A DNA stretch of 64,000 bases from Acidobacteriota bacterium (GTDB lineage: Bacteria > Acidobacteriota > Blastocatellia > Pyrinomonadales > Pyrinomonadaceae): NCBI GenBank assembly GCA_016716435.1, contig JADJWI010000001.1, positions 310,001-374,000 on the forward strand. Reading direction: 5' to 3'. Made by a program: the position numbers and the translations under genes. Every line of letters begins with the position of its first letter. The first letter of the stretch is position 1. Below, one piece after another: positions 41,216 to 50,198 of this stretch. The notes under the pieces were generated by a model. It was given only the letters and a program-made list of their open reading frames with translations. It had not been told where the DNA came from and made no database searches.

Positions 41216-42466
41216 ATGAAAAATCTAGTTCTTCGTAGTCGAACCGGGGTCGCATTCATGATCCTAGCGGTGTTCGTTTTTCAATCGGTTGCCGTCGGGC
41301 AGTCTCGCCCGCAAAGGCCGACGCCGACCGGAAACGAAAAACGCAATCAACGGCCGACGCCAAAGACCGAAGAACAGCTTAGGAAGGAAGAAGAGGAGCG
41401 GCGGCTTCAGGAGGAGATAAAGAACGCCGAGGTGATCGACGACCCGCTTCGCATTGAAACAAACATCGTCAATGTCGATGCGGTCGTTTACAACAAGAAG
41501 TCCGGCCAGATCATCACCGGCCTGAAAAAAGAGAATTTTGGGATTTTCGAGAATGGAATTAAACGCGATATCGCCGATTTCGCCACGCCTGAAGCCCCGA
41601 TAACCGTTACGCTTGTCCTCGAGTACAGCAAATGGTCCGAGATGTTCGGCCGAGCATCGGGCGGTGTTTTTGAGCCCGGCATTTATGAGACCATCCGCCC
41701 GGTCGCACAGTTCATCACGCAGTTCATCAAACCGCCTGATGATTACGCCTCGGTCGTGGCTTTCGACCTTCGCCCGACACCGATCACAGACTTTACCAAC
41801 GATCCGAACCGCATCCGCCAAACGGTCGATCTGCTGCTTCGTAACACGCCTGCATTTCGCGAGAACAATCTTTATGACGCGATCAAGTTCTCATTGATCG
41901 GCGGAAAAGGCGACTCCGTCGTGCTTGAGAATTCAGAAAGTCGGACGACGGAGTACGGGGGAATGGTTGACGTCCGGGCCAAGCGGCGGGCGATCATCCT
42001 CGTTGCTTCGGGCATCGATACCTTCAGCCGAACGAATTACGGCGAGATCCGCAAGGTGATCCAAGAGGCCGGAATACCGATCTACATAATTAGCACTGGC
42101 AACATGTTCTACAAGATGTATGAACACCGCCTGGAGACGACGACATCGATCACTGGAATGCCGGGAAGGATGGACTTCCTGCAGGCAAAGAACATAATGA
42201 ATACCTTCGCTAGAGAATCGGGCGGAATGCACTTTGAAATGACCTTTCCCGGCGAGATCCCTGATTACCTGAACTCGATCAATGGCTTGCTCCGCAATCA
42301 ATACAACATGGCCTACGAACTCGACGAAAAACATAAGCCGGGCTCGAAGCATAAGCTCGAGGTTAAGGTCGATGTAGACGGCGACGGCGTTTACGACGAA
42401 AAGAACTTCGTTGTCCAGCACCGCAGCGTTGTCCTGATCGCGAAAGAGGTTGAGAAGAAGAAATAG
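41216..42466 (+). CDS. Secreted VWFA-domain protein
   Basis: The 416-residue protein has a signal peptide (residues 1-29, ending VAVGQ). A charged linker rich in Pro, Glu and Arg follows (about 30-75), then a von Willebrand factor A-like domain (from about IETNIVNVDAVVYNKKSGQ). The segment GLKKENFGIFENG is typical of the VWFA-related proteins abundant in Acidobacteria. The usual metal-site DxSxS reads LEYSKWS, so metal binding may be altered. AAAGGA precedes the ATG. A terminator follows. Confidence 0.85.
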   Translation: MKNLVLRSRTGVAFMILAVFVFQSVAVGQSRPQRPTPTGNEKRNQRPTPKTEEQLRKEEEERRLQEEIKNAEVIDDPLRIETNIVNVDAVVYNKKSGQIITGLKKENFGIFENGIKRDIADFATPEAPITVTLVLEYSKWSEMFGRASGGVFEPGIYETIRPVAQFITQFIKPPDDYASVVAFDLRPTPITDFTNDPNRIRQTVDLLLRNTPAFRENNLYDAIKFSLIGGKGDSVVLENSESRTTEYGGMVDVRAKRRAIILVASGIDTFSRTNYGEIRKVIQEAGIPIYIISTGNMFYKMYEHRLETTTSITGMPGRMDFLQAKNIMNTFARESGGMHFEMTFPGEIPDYLNSINGLLRNQYNMAYELDEKHKPGSKHKLEVKVDVDGDGVYDEKNFVVQHRSVVLIAKEVEKKK

Positions 42467-42497
42467 TGGTAGCAGGTTCGAATAGCGAATGCGGATG

Positions 42498-42523
42498 GAC
42501 GGCCTCCGGGCCGTCTTTTGTTT
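42498..42523 (+). terminator. Rho-independent terminator after the VWFA gene
   Basis: GACGGCC (42498-42504) and GGCCGTC (42509-42515) form a perfect 7-bp stem with a TCCG loop, followed by TTTTGTTT. Confidence 0.88.
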
Positions 42524-42587
42524 AGAAAATGATTGAGTATTACCGCCTCAAACTGTTATTCTATTTGTTTACCGTTCTACGGAATTG

Positions 42588-44474
42588 ATGAACAGAAAGA
42601 TAACGGACAGTTACAAGGCAAAGCTTGCAAACGAGGAAGGTTACGTTGTGAAACACGGGGCCTCGCTTCGCATTGCTCTTTGCTACCCGAATACTTACGG
42701 GATCGGGATGGCCAACCTCGGCCTTCATACGATGTATGAGCTGTTCAACAACATTCCGGAAGTCTCTTGCGAACGCGTCTTCCTGCCCGATGCTTCAGAG
42801 CTCAAAGAATACGAAAAGTCGCGGACACCGCTGCTCTCGCTTGAGACTCAGACGCCCGTCCGTGATTTCGATGTCGTTGCATTCTCAATTTCATTCGAGA
42901 CCGATTACCTCAACATGGCTCGGATGCTGCAGCTTTCGGGCATTCCGGTATGGTCCGCGAAACGCAACCATTATCACCCGCTAATCATTATGGGGGGAGC
43001 GGCATCCTTTCTTAATCCGGAGCCGATCGCAGATTTTACCGACATAATCGCCGTCGGCGAAGGCGAGATACTCGCTCACCAGCTTGTTGACGCGATCTTT
43101 GAAAACGAAACGAAGGACGAAAGTCTCGCCGCTCTTGCAGCCATCGGCCGCGGGTTTTATATTCCGTCGCTTTACGACGTCATCTACAACGACGACGGCA
43201 CGGTCTTCGATTATGTTCCGAAGAAAGCGGGCGTTCCGAAGCGTGTCGGGCGGGCCCTCGCCTCGGTCAACCCGAAAGAAGGCACGCTCCGCCGGGCCCT
43301 GAAACGCGGCGAAAACGAACTTGCGGATTTTCTCGTCAACCAAGACACCTTCTGCCCCTCGACGGCAGTCTGGGCGCCCGCGGCCGAGATGGGCGACCGT
43401 CTTTTGGTCGAGATCTCTCGAGGCTGTTCTCAGGGCTGCCGGTTCTGTTGGGCTGGTTATAACTACTATCCGCCGCGGGTCGTCCCGGCAAAAGACATCC
43501 TCGCCAAGGCCGCCGAATGGCGTGGCAAGACCGACAAGATCGGCCTTGTATCGACCGCCGTTTGCGACCACCCGGAGATATCGACCATTCTCAGCGAATT
43601 GAGGGCGATGGAATATCGCATAACGGTCTCGAGCCTGCGGCTGGACCAGATTTCCGACGAACTGCTCGACGCTTTGGTCGAATCAAATGACCAGCAGATA
43701 GCCGTCGCTCCGGAAACCGGCTCCGACCGCCTCCGCCGCGTTATCAACAAAAATTTGACTAACGACGAGATCGTCGATATCTGCGGTGCTGTTTTTGACC
43801 GCGGAATGCTGACCATCAAGCTCTATATGATGGTCGGGCTTCCGACCGAAACGCAGGAAGACCTCGACGAGATGTTTGTCCTTGTCGAACGGATCAAGGA
43901 CCGAATGCTCGAAGCCGGGAAACGCTTTGGCCGTGCGGGAAAGATCATCCCTTCCCTTAACGGGTTTGTGCCGAAGCCGAACACGCCGCTTCAGTGGGAC
44001 GCCATTTGCGATGAACGCGAATTGAAACGCCGCATCAAATACGTCTGCAAGGGCCTGGGCCGCATCCCGAATGTGGACGTCCGCTTTATGTCCGCCCGCA
44101 TCGCCCACGAACAGGCACTTTTTTCCTCCGGCGACCGCACGATCGCAAAGGTGATCGAGCGGGCTGCAGCCCTCGGTGGCGACATCGACAAGGCCCTTCG
44201 CGAGACCGGAGTCGATCCCGCTTTCCATACTTCGCGAGACCGCAGCTACGATGAATTTCTTCCGTGGTCGATCGTCGATACAGGCCTTTCGTTCGAATTT
44301 CTCAAGACCGAACACGAAAAGGCCCGAGAATCGCTCTCGAGCCTTCCTTGTCCTGCTGTTGAAAAATGTACGACCTGCGGCGTTTGCCCGACGACCTGGC
44401 TCGCCGATGCCCCTGCGGCTCTGGTTCAGATACAGCCCGCTAAGGTCCGCGAAGCTCTCGCCGTCGGCGCTTAG
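42588..44474 (+). CDS. B12-binding/radical SAM protein of the TIGR03960 type
   Basis: The protein is about 628 residues long. An N-terminal cobalamin-binding-like domain (CYPNTYGIGMANLGLHTMYE, IIMGGAASFLNPEP) precedes a radical SAM core with SRGCSQGCRFCWAG (CxxxCxxC). A C-terminal region ends with CTTCGVCPTTWL. This organisation matches the TIGR03960 family, often fused or adjacent to DUF2344; no DUF2344 gene is next to it here. The function is unknown, with a role in tRNA or cofactor modification suspected for the family. I prefer the ATG at 42588 to the TTG just before it. Confidence 0.88.
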   Translation: MNRKITDSYKAKLANEEGYVVKHGASLRIALCYPNTYGIGMANLGLHTMYELFNNIPEVSCERVFLPDASELKEYEKSRTPLLSLETQTPVRDFDVVAFSISFETDYLNMARMLQLSGIPVWSAKRNHYHPLIIMGGAASFLNPEPIADFTDIIAVGEGEILAHQLVDAIFENETKDESLAALAAIGRGFYIPSLYDVIYNDDGTVFDYVPKKAGVPKRVGRALASVNPKEGTLRRALKRGENELADFLVNQDTFCPSTAVWAPAAEMGDRLLVEISRGCSQGCRFCWAGYNYYPPRVVPAKDILAKAAEWRGKTDKIGLVSTAVCDHPEISTILSELRAMEYRITVSSLRLDQISDELLDALVESNDQQIAVAPETGSDRLRRVINKNLTNDEIVDICGAVFDRGMLTIKLYMMVGLPTETQEDLDEMFVLVERIKDRMLEAGKRFGRAGKIIPSLNGFVPKPNTPLQWDAICDERELKRRIKYVCKGLGRIPNVDVRFMSARIAHEQALFSSGDRTIAKVIERAAALGGDIDKALRETGVDPAFHTSRDRSYDEFLPWSIVDTGLSFEFLKTEHEKARESLSSLPCPAVEKCTTCGVCPTTWLADAPAALVQIQPAKVREALAVGA

Positions 44475-44882
44475 TTACTGCTTGGTCAGAAAACCTGTCG
44501 GCACGGCGGTGTGGTCGAATTGGTATTTGTACTTGTAGATACCAAACGGAAGAATATTGACATCGACACTGTACGAGGCTATCGCTTGGACATACTTCCC
44601 GTTATCCTTCACCTCGACAAAAGCATCAACCGGCAGGTCGTTATCCGTCGCAGCACGGCGAAGATAATCTGAAACCACATCAGCGGGCTTCAGCCTTCCA
44701 GATGTCGCCATTCCCTTTACCACTGCCGTGTCCATTTCCTGCCGGAAGCTCGCACCATTGTAGGCGACCGGAATGTAGTTAACCCCGGCGTTCCCGGCGA
44801 GAATGATGAGAACGAATACGATCAGGAACTTCACTCCTGCCCCGCCGCGTTCCGAACTGCGATCAAATTTATTGCTATTCAT
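44475..44882 (-). CDS. Small membrane-anchored protein, DUF4845-like
   Basis: From the ATG at 44882 (AGGAG upstream), the 135-residue protein begins MNSNKFDRSSERGGAG and has one membrane helix (about 17-35). A Tyr-rich soluble domain follows (VNYIPVAYNGASFRQEM, then repeated IxxY strands). The layout resembles small DUF4845-type proteins and pilin-like anchors. The function is unknown. It is convergent with the radical SAM gene, with no space between the stops, and lies just downstream of aroB. Confidence 0.65.
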   Translation of the reverse strand: MNSNKFDRSSERGGAGVKFLIVFVLIILAGNAGVNYIPVAYNGASFRQEMDTAVVKGMATSGRLKPADVVSDYLRRAATDNDLPVDAFVEVKDNGKYVQAIASYSVDVNILPFGIYKYKYQFDHTAVPTGFLTKQ

Positions 44883-44919
44883 ACGAAATACTCCTGGAAA
44901 AACAGATAAGCGAAGATCA

Positions 44920-46089
44920 TTAACGCGTGGACTCAAGATAGGCTTTTAAGCTTGACCGCAGAAGGCCAACGGGGAAAGTTTTGTCTGATACGATCTCAGG
45001 CCGGCCGATGCCTTCGAGCAGAACCCATTCAATCGAACCGCCACGAGATTTTTTGTCATTGGAAAGGGCTGAGAGAACAGCCTCAAAGTCGATCGTGTTC
45101 ACCGCCGGCAGGCCGCCGACACGATGAACAACATCGTTTAAGAAGTTTATACTATCCGGGGGCAATAATTCAAGCCTTTTTGAGAGTTCTGCAGCAAAGA
45201 GAACTCCATGCCCGACCGCCTCGCCATGTTTGAGATAACGGTAGCCGGTCGCAAGTTCAAGGGCGTGGGCGAGCGTATGCCCGAAATTCAGGATCTTTCG
45301 CGAACGATTTCCAACGTCTCCGACCGCCTCGCGGGCATCGCCTTTCACGATCAAAGCCTTAAACTTGACGTGCTCTGCGATGCCCTTCGCAAACGTTTCG
45401 CGTGTTGCTGCCTCAATGAATTTCAGGTCGCGGCCGCGGGCATCGATCATTTTTTCCGTGGTCGGGAGGAGCTTTTCGCCCGCGATCGCACCGTGCTTAA
45501 CAGCTTCGAAAAGGCCGGCCGAAAGCTCACGCGGATCGAGCGTGGCGAGCACATTTACATCTGCGACGACGGCCGTCGGTTGATGAAACGTACCGATCAG
45601 GTTCTTGCCGAAAGAGCTATTCACGCCCGTCTTTCCACCGACGGATGAATCGATCATCGCAAGCAGCGTCGTCGGTAACTGAATCAACGCAACGCCACGA
45701 AGATGCAAAGATGCCGCAAAACCAGCCGCATCGCCGACGACGCCGCCGCCAAGTGCAACGACTGCGTCGCTCCGTTTGATGCCTTCGGAATTAAGAAACG
45801 CGAGTATCTTCTCTGCAGTTTTCAGCGTCTTAAACCGTTCGCCGTCGCCGATCATGAACGATGAAACGGAAACTCCGGCCTGCTTCAACGCAAGTTCGAC
45901 GCGTTCACCATAAAGCCCAAACACCTTTCGATTTGAGATCACAGCAACACGTCGGACGTCCTCGCCCAGTGCTGAGCGGACGACCTCGCCGACACTGTCG
46001 AGAAGTCCAGAACCGCAGGCTATCCGGTACTTTGAAGCCTCGCCGGGAATACGAACGCCGACCTCGATTTTCTTCTCAGCCGATCGCAT
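44920..46089 (-). CDS. aroB: 3-dehydroquinate synthase
   Basis: Second enzyme of the shikimate pathway: converts DAHP to 3-dehydroquinate with NAD and a divalent metal. The motifs are intact: VALGGGVVGDAAGFAASLHLRG, LPTTLLAMIDSSVGGKTGVN, the zinc ligands in EAVKHG, ILNFGHTLAHALE and HGEAVGHG. I prefer the ATG at 46089 (MRSAEKK); this start overlaps the end of glmM by 14 bases, so the two genes are coupled. Confidence 0.95.
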   Translation of the reverse strand: MRSAEKKIEVGVRIPGEASKYRIACGSGLLDSVGEVVRSALGEDVRRVAVISNRKVFGLYGERVELALKQAGVSVSSFMIGDGERFKTLKTAEKILAFLNSEGIKRSDAVVALGGGVVGDAAGFAASLHLRGVALIQLPTTLLAMIDSSVGGKTGVNSSFGKNLIGTFHQPTAVVADVNVLATLDPRELSAGLFEAVKHGAIAGEKLLPTTEKMIDARGRDLKFIEAATRETFAKGIAEHVKFKALIVKGDAREAVGDVGNRSRKILNFGHTLAHALELATGYRYLKHGEAVGHGVLFAAELSKRLELLPPDSINFLNDVVHRVGGLPAVNTIDFEAVLSALSNDKKSRGGSIEWVLLEGIGRPEIVSDKTFPVGLLRSSLKAYLESTR

Positions 46090-47446
46090 CTTTGATAACC
46101 GCAGCAATGCTGTGTGCCATTTCCTCTATCACATTTTGGTCGCGGCCCTCGATCATCACCCGGGCGAGGTTCTCCGTTCCGGAATATCGCAGCAACAGCC
46201 TTCCCTGCCCTTCGAGCCTGCGTTCAGCTTCGTCGGCCGCCGCTTTTATCGCTGGAATTGTCTCGAATGGAACCTTTTCCTTGACCCTTTGATTAACCAG
46301 AATCTGCGGCAACTTTGTAAAACCGGCCGTGAGTTCGGCGAGCGATTTCCCTGTTGCCTTCATTGCTTTGAGGACGAGCAACGCCGTCATCATCCCATCG
46401 CCGACCAAGCCGACCTCGCGGACAATAATGTGGCCGGATTGCTCGCCGCCGAACTCGGCACCGGACCGCAGGATCTCATCGAGCACATATTTGTCGCCGA
46501 CCTTCGTCCGCACCATCTCGATGCCCGCTTCGCGAAATGCGATCTCGAGCCCCATGTTGCTCATCACGGTCGCAATGACCTTGCCGCTTTTGAGCTCGCC
46601 GGAACGCAGCATGTCGTTGGCCAATATCCAAAGCGTTGCATCGCCATCGACCACATTCCCACCTGCATCGACGAACAAACACCTGTCCGCGTCGCCATCA
46701 AAGGCGATGCCGATATCAGCCTTGTCTTTTGTCACTGCCGCCTGCAAGCCTTCGAGATGCAGCGAGCCGCAATCTTTGTTGATATTTCGTCCGTCCGGGT
46801 CACAGGCGATCGCTACAACCTCGGCACCAAGCTCGCGAAAGAGCTCGGGAGCAAGCGTGCTTGCCGCCCCATTCGCACAATCAAGCGTGATCTTCAGCCC
46901 ATCGAGGCGAAGTCCCGGCGAGTTTTCTTTCAGATGCTCGAGATATTTCGCGTGCGAATCAGGATACAAAGTCAGATCAAACGAAGGATTCGGCTGAGTC
47001 GCCGAATCCTTTCGCAGTTCGTGTATCCGAGCCTCAAGTTCCCGTTCATCCTGCGCGTTTAGTTTCTTGCCCGAGGGCAGGAATAGCTTGATGCCGTTGT
47101 CTTCGTAAGGGTTATGCGACGCGCTGATCACGACGCCGACGTCAAATCCGCCCTCGGCCGTGAGAAAAGCGACGCCAGGTGTTGTTATCACACCCGCCGA
47201 CCGGCACTCGGCGCCCGACCCCGCAGCGGCGGCCGAGAAGACCTGCTCAATATGCTCGCCCGATTCGCGCGTGTCGCGGCCCGTTATTATCTTTGCCCCG
47301 CGGCCGAGGCGGTCGCATAAGTGCTCGCCGACCGCACGACCGATTGCCGAGAGCGTAGCATCATCCAGCGGAAACTCCCCGGCCCGTCCGCGTATCCCAT
47401 CCGTTCCAAATAAATTCATTAATTTCGTTTTCTTGCCCGTACTCAT
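46076..47446 (-). CDS. glmM: Phosphoglucosamine mutase
   Basis: Makes glucosamine-1-phosphate for cell-wall UDP-GlcNAc. The 456-residue protein has the N-terminal LFGTDGIRGRAGEFPL, the phosphoserine loop VVISASHNPYEDNGIK, the metal site AFDGDADRCLFVD, the sugar loop GGEQSGHI and the phosphate site RYSGTENLARVMIEG. The start may also be the second Met (47419). It is the first gene of a pair with aroB. Confidence 0.96.
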   Translation of the reverse strand: MSTGKKTKLMNLFGTDGIRGRAGEFPLDDATLSAIGRAVGEHLCDRLGRGAKIITGRDTRESGEHIEQVFSAAAAGSGAECRSAGVITTPGVAFLTAEGGFDVGVVISASHNPYEDNGIKLFLPSGKKLNAQDERELEARIHELRKDSATQPNPSFDLTLYPDSHAKYLEHLKENSPGLRLDGLKITLDCANGAASTLAPELFRELGAEVVAIACDPDGRNINKDCGSLHLEGLQAAVTKDKADIGIAFDGDADRCLFVDAGGNVVDGDATLWILANDMLRSGELKSGKVIATVMSNMGLEIAFREAGIEMVRTKVGDKYVLDEILRSGAEFGGEQSGHIIVREVGLVGDGMMTALLVLKAMKATGKSLAELTAGFTKLPQILVNQRVKEKVPFETIPAIKAAADEAERRLEGQGRLLLRYSGTENLARVMIEGRDQNVIEEMAHSIAAVIKDAIG

Positions 47447-47646
47447 AGAAAATAGCTCAAGTTCAACTTATACATTAACTTATGGCACGCAGAAAAGCCT
47501 CAATTGCCATAAATCTTAATTATTGCTACGATAATCACCGGTTTTTGATTTGACAACCATTTATGCGTTGGGCGAATCTATAGGTCGAGAAGGCGGGCAC
47601 TAGCCCGTAAACGTTCAACCCAGCTTTCCCCTGCACGAATTAAATA

Positions 47647-48909
47647 ATGAAAACGAAAATACTTCCGTTTGCCGCATTGCTGTTTCTATGCCCCGGAGCC
47701 TTCGGCCAAAAGCCCGCCGAACCGGAAGAACGAAAAGTAAAGGTCGTAGTTACCGAAAATATCAAGGCAGAGGAGCGTCCCGCGTCGGGACCGAATGCCG
47801 GTGAGCGCCCCCGAACTGTCGCACCGGTTCAGCCTGTCGCAACGCCTGAAACGCCGCCGAGTTCCGCTTACCCGAATACCGGCCGCCGAACGCCTTCTTT
47901 CAATGAGATCAAGGCAAAGATCGCCGATGCCAAACGCCGCCTACAATCGCGGCCGATCACGACCGCCTCCCGCGGCAATGCATTTGAGGGCGTCGAGGCC
48001 GTGCGGGTCGCGTTCTTCGACTGGGACCGCAATGACATCGACTTTGTGATGCTCGCCAAGGATGCATTTCTTTCAACCGCATCAGATAAAGCGGTCGTGT
48101 CCGAAGGCGGACGCAATATGATCCTCCGCACGATTCGCGGCAACGGGGTCAATACACCGGTTATCATTTTTGACGAACGCAATCAGCAGCATCTGCCGCT
48201 TCTTGTCCAATATCCGAGAGTCGATAAAGGCGTTTATCAGGAAACGGCATACTACATGTCGACCCATCCGGGCATCGTTACTCCGGAGGTCGTCGGCGCC
48301 GGACAGATCTACGTACGCAACGTTATTAACACGGCTCGCGAACGGCTTGGGCGTCTCGGATTTCGGGTTGATCCGAAGGTTGCCGACATAGCGGAAAGGC
48401 TGGCCGTCGTCGAACACGTCGATCACCTCCGCTTCAGGACCGAACCGCATCAAAATATTTACAACGACGTCTTTACGCTTTTTGCGTTGAACGAAGGCCA
48501 GACCTACCGATACGCCGTCAGCTCGGCCGGTGCGGGCGGAATGGTGCAAATGATCCCGTCGACCTATCGGATGGTCAGGGCTCAGTTCCCGAACGTCCCG
48601 CTCAATCCGAACTTTGTTGAAGGAATGCGCGACCACGTTAACGCCTCTCAGGCGATGCTGCTTTATATGCAGTGGACGTGGGATGATCTCAAGTCGCGGC
48701 CTTCGGTCTCGGATGCATTGCTCCGCGGGCTTGCAACCCAGGAACAGATAATGGCGGCCGGCTATAATTCAAATCCTGCACGCCTTCCGGGATACATCAC
48801 CCGCGGCGGTGCGGGCTGGGCGAACCTCATCCCGCGTGAAACGAAGATCTATTTGCAGATCTTCGCCTCGGTCGAGCAGAACGTCCCGATGACGCCTCGC
48901 CGTAAGTAA
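47647..48909 (+). CDS. Secreted lytic-transglycosylase-like protein
   Basis: The 420-residue protein has a signal peptide (residues 1-20, ending AFGQ) and a Pro-rich linker (about 45-85). A unique central region precedes a C-terminal lysozyme-like SLT domain: YAVSSAGAGGMVQMIPSTYRMV near residue 290 matches the conserved SxxGAxGLMQ stretch, and AAGYNSNPARLP the AYNaG stretch. A Glu lies just before (LNEGQ) in the position of the catalytic acid. Peptidoglycan cleavage is likely but not certain. A terminator follows. Confidence 0.75.
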   Translation: MKTKILPFAALLFLCPGAFGQKPAEPEERKVKVVVTENIKAEERPASGPNAGERPRTVAPVQPVATPETPPSSAYPNTGRRTPSFNEIKAKIADAKRRLQSRPITTASRGNAFEGVEAVRVAFFDWDRNDIDFVMLAKDAFLSTASDKAVVSEGGRNMILRTIRGNGVNTPVIIFDERNQQHLPLLVQYPRVDKGVYQETAYYMSTHPGIVTPEVVGAGQIYVRNVINTARERLGRLGFRVDPKVADIAERLAVVEHVDHLRFRTEPHQNIYNDVFTLFALNEGQTYRYAVSSAGAGGMVQMIPSTYRMVRAQFPNVPLNPNFVEGMRDHVNASQAMLLYMQWTWDDLKSRPSVSDALLRGLATQEQIMAAGYNSNPARLPGYITRGGAGWANLIPRETKIYLQIFASVEQNVPMTPRRK

Positions 48910-48930
48910 GAGAAGATACTAAATGATCGA

Positions 48931-48970
48931 ACGGTCGCCGGTGAACTAGCCAGCGGCCGTTTTTGCTTTT
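48931..48970 (+). terminator. Terminator after the transglycosylase-like gene
   Basis: ACGGTCGC (48931-48938) pairs with GCGGCCGT (48953-48960) with one wobble, followed by TTTTGCTTTT. It lies at the convergent junction with the CYTH-like gene. Confidence 0.75.
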
Positions 48971-49490
48971 ATTCGCTTGCCAGATGGGCTTGGACGTCTG
49001 CGAACTTGAGCTGAACAAGGTTCGGCCCTGTAAAAAACGCATCCGCCGAGACATCGGCCACCGCGATCTCCGGTTGCGGGTATGCTAAAGCCTCGCTTTC
49101 ATCAGCAAACTCCACCGTCGCCACATTCAGCCCCCAGAGCTCGCCGAGATAAATATCAAGCGTCGCCGGCCGGGCGTTGAGCTGGGCGAAATAGCGATTC
49201 TTGCGAATCTCGTTGCCCTCAAACATCTGCAGGTGGGCATATTCTTTCTCATCGAGTTCCATCGCCGCACGCTTAATGGTCCGCACCGCAGCAAACTCCG
49301 CCCGTTCCTGGTCAAAGAAATACCGCCACGCTTTCGTCTCCGGAATGCGGAGCGAACGAAGCCTGAGGCCGGTCTCGGGCAGATAATTGTCGAATAGCTG
49401 GACGTGCTCGCTGGCCGGTGTGAGCGGCTCGGGGAGAGCTGTAAAGAGATAGACCTTGCGAAAAATGGTCGTGTAAGAATTGTCGAACAT
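48969..49490 (-). CDS. CYTH-like domain protein with altered N-terminal motif
   Basis: The 173-residue protein resembles the CYTH (adenylate cyclase class IV / triphosphatase) superfamily: LRLRSLRIPE, GNEIRKNRYFA, LDIYLGELWGLNVATVEFAD and a closing LVQLKFADV. The defining ExExK at the N terminus reads TIFRK, so phosphate or metal binding may be impaired. Substrate and activity are unknown. It is monocistronic and convergent with the upstream gene. Confidence 0.7.
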   Translation of the reverse strand: MFDNSYTTIFRKVYLFTALPEPLTPASEHVQLFDNYLPETGLRLRSLRIPETKAWRYFFDQERAEFAAVRTIKRAAMELDEKEYAHLQMFEGNEIRKNRYFAQLNARPATLDIYLGELWGLNVATVEFADESEALAYPQPEIAVADVSADAFFTGPNLVQLKFADVQAHLASE

Positions 49491-49543
49491 TGCGAGCTTT
49501 ATTATACTCGGGAGTTTGAACTTAGCTTAATCAGGTGATATTT

Positions 49544-50068
49544 ATGAACAGATTTTTCATTGCTTTTATTTTCGTATCGCTTTCGGCATTTCTTGCGGCA
49601 TGTGGCGGAGCCGAACCCGCGGCAAACAACGCCAATGCAAACAGCAACGTCGCAAACTCAGCGGCTATCAACGCAAATGCCGACAGCAACAGCCCGGTCG
49701 CGGTGACCACACCGACGCCGGCCGCGACGACCAACGAAGCTCCGACGGTCGGCCCGGTCTTCAAGGCATACTGTGCCGCGGTCGAGAAAAAGGATGAAGC
49801 CGCTATTCGCCGGATCTACTCAGCAGATTCTATTCGCCGCATCGAAGAGGAAATGAAGGCCGACGGCATCGATTCACTGATGGAATATTTCTCGAACGAT
49901 ATGGCGACGACCGCTCTCTGCGAGGTCCGCAATGAGACCATCACCGGCAACGAAGCCGTCGCCGAGGTCAAGACCAAAAGCATGCCGAACGGTGCCAAGG
50001 TCCTGTTCGTAAAGGAAGGTAACGACTGGAAGCTGACAAATCGCGTCCCGGGTTTTGAGAAGAAATAG
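49544..50068 (+). CDS. Asn/Ala-rich lipoprotein, NTF2/DUF4878-like
   Basis: I chose the ATG at 49544, just after CAGGTGAT; a GTG three codons upstream is less likely. The protein (174 residues) has a lipobox LAAC and a low-complexity linker rich in Asn, Ala and Ser (NNANANSNVANSAAINANAD), common in this genome. A small domain of about 100 residues has the look of the NTF2-like DUF4878 group (VFKAYCAAVEKKDEAAIRRI, FVKEGNDWKL). The function is unknown. Confidence 0.75.
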   Translation: MNRFFIAFIFVSLSAFLAACGGAEPAANNANANSNVANSAAINANADSNSPVAVTTPTPAATTNEAPTVGPVFKAYCAAVEKKDEAAIRRIYSADSIRRIEEEMKADGIDSLMEYFSNDMATTALCEVRNETITGNEAVAEVKTKSMPNGAKVLFVKEGNDWKLTNRVPGFEKK

Positions 50069-50149
50069 CCTTCGCAAAAGTCTCCGCGAACTTTGTGCAA
50101 AGCCTTTGTGGCGTTTGCGATTAAAAAGACACCGAACCGGCTAAATGAA

Positions 50150-50180
50150 AAAGAGGATGGCCCACGAGCCATCCTCTTTT
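50150..50180. terminator. Bidirectional terminator between lipoprotein and acyl-CoA dehydrogenase genes
   Basis: AAAGAGGATGGC and GCCATCCTCTTT form a perfect 12-bp stem around CCACGA, with T-runs on both sides of the hairpin depending on strand. It serves the convergent genes on either side. Confidence 0.88.
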
Positions 50181-50198
50181 CTTTTGTTCTCGACCCAA

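Noticed and set aside
46112..47062. Open frame of 316 codons opposite glmM
   Set aside because: Shadow of the intact GlmM gene; no motif or ribosome binding site supports it.
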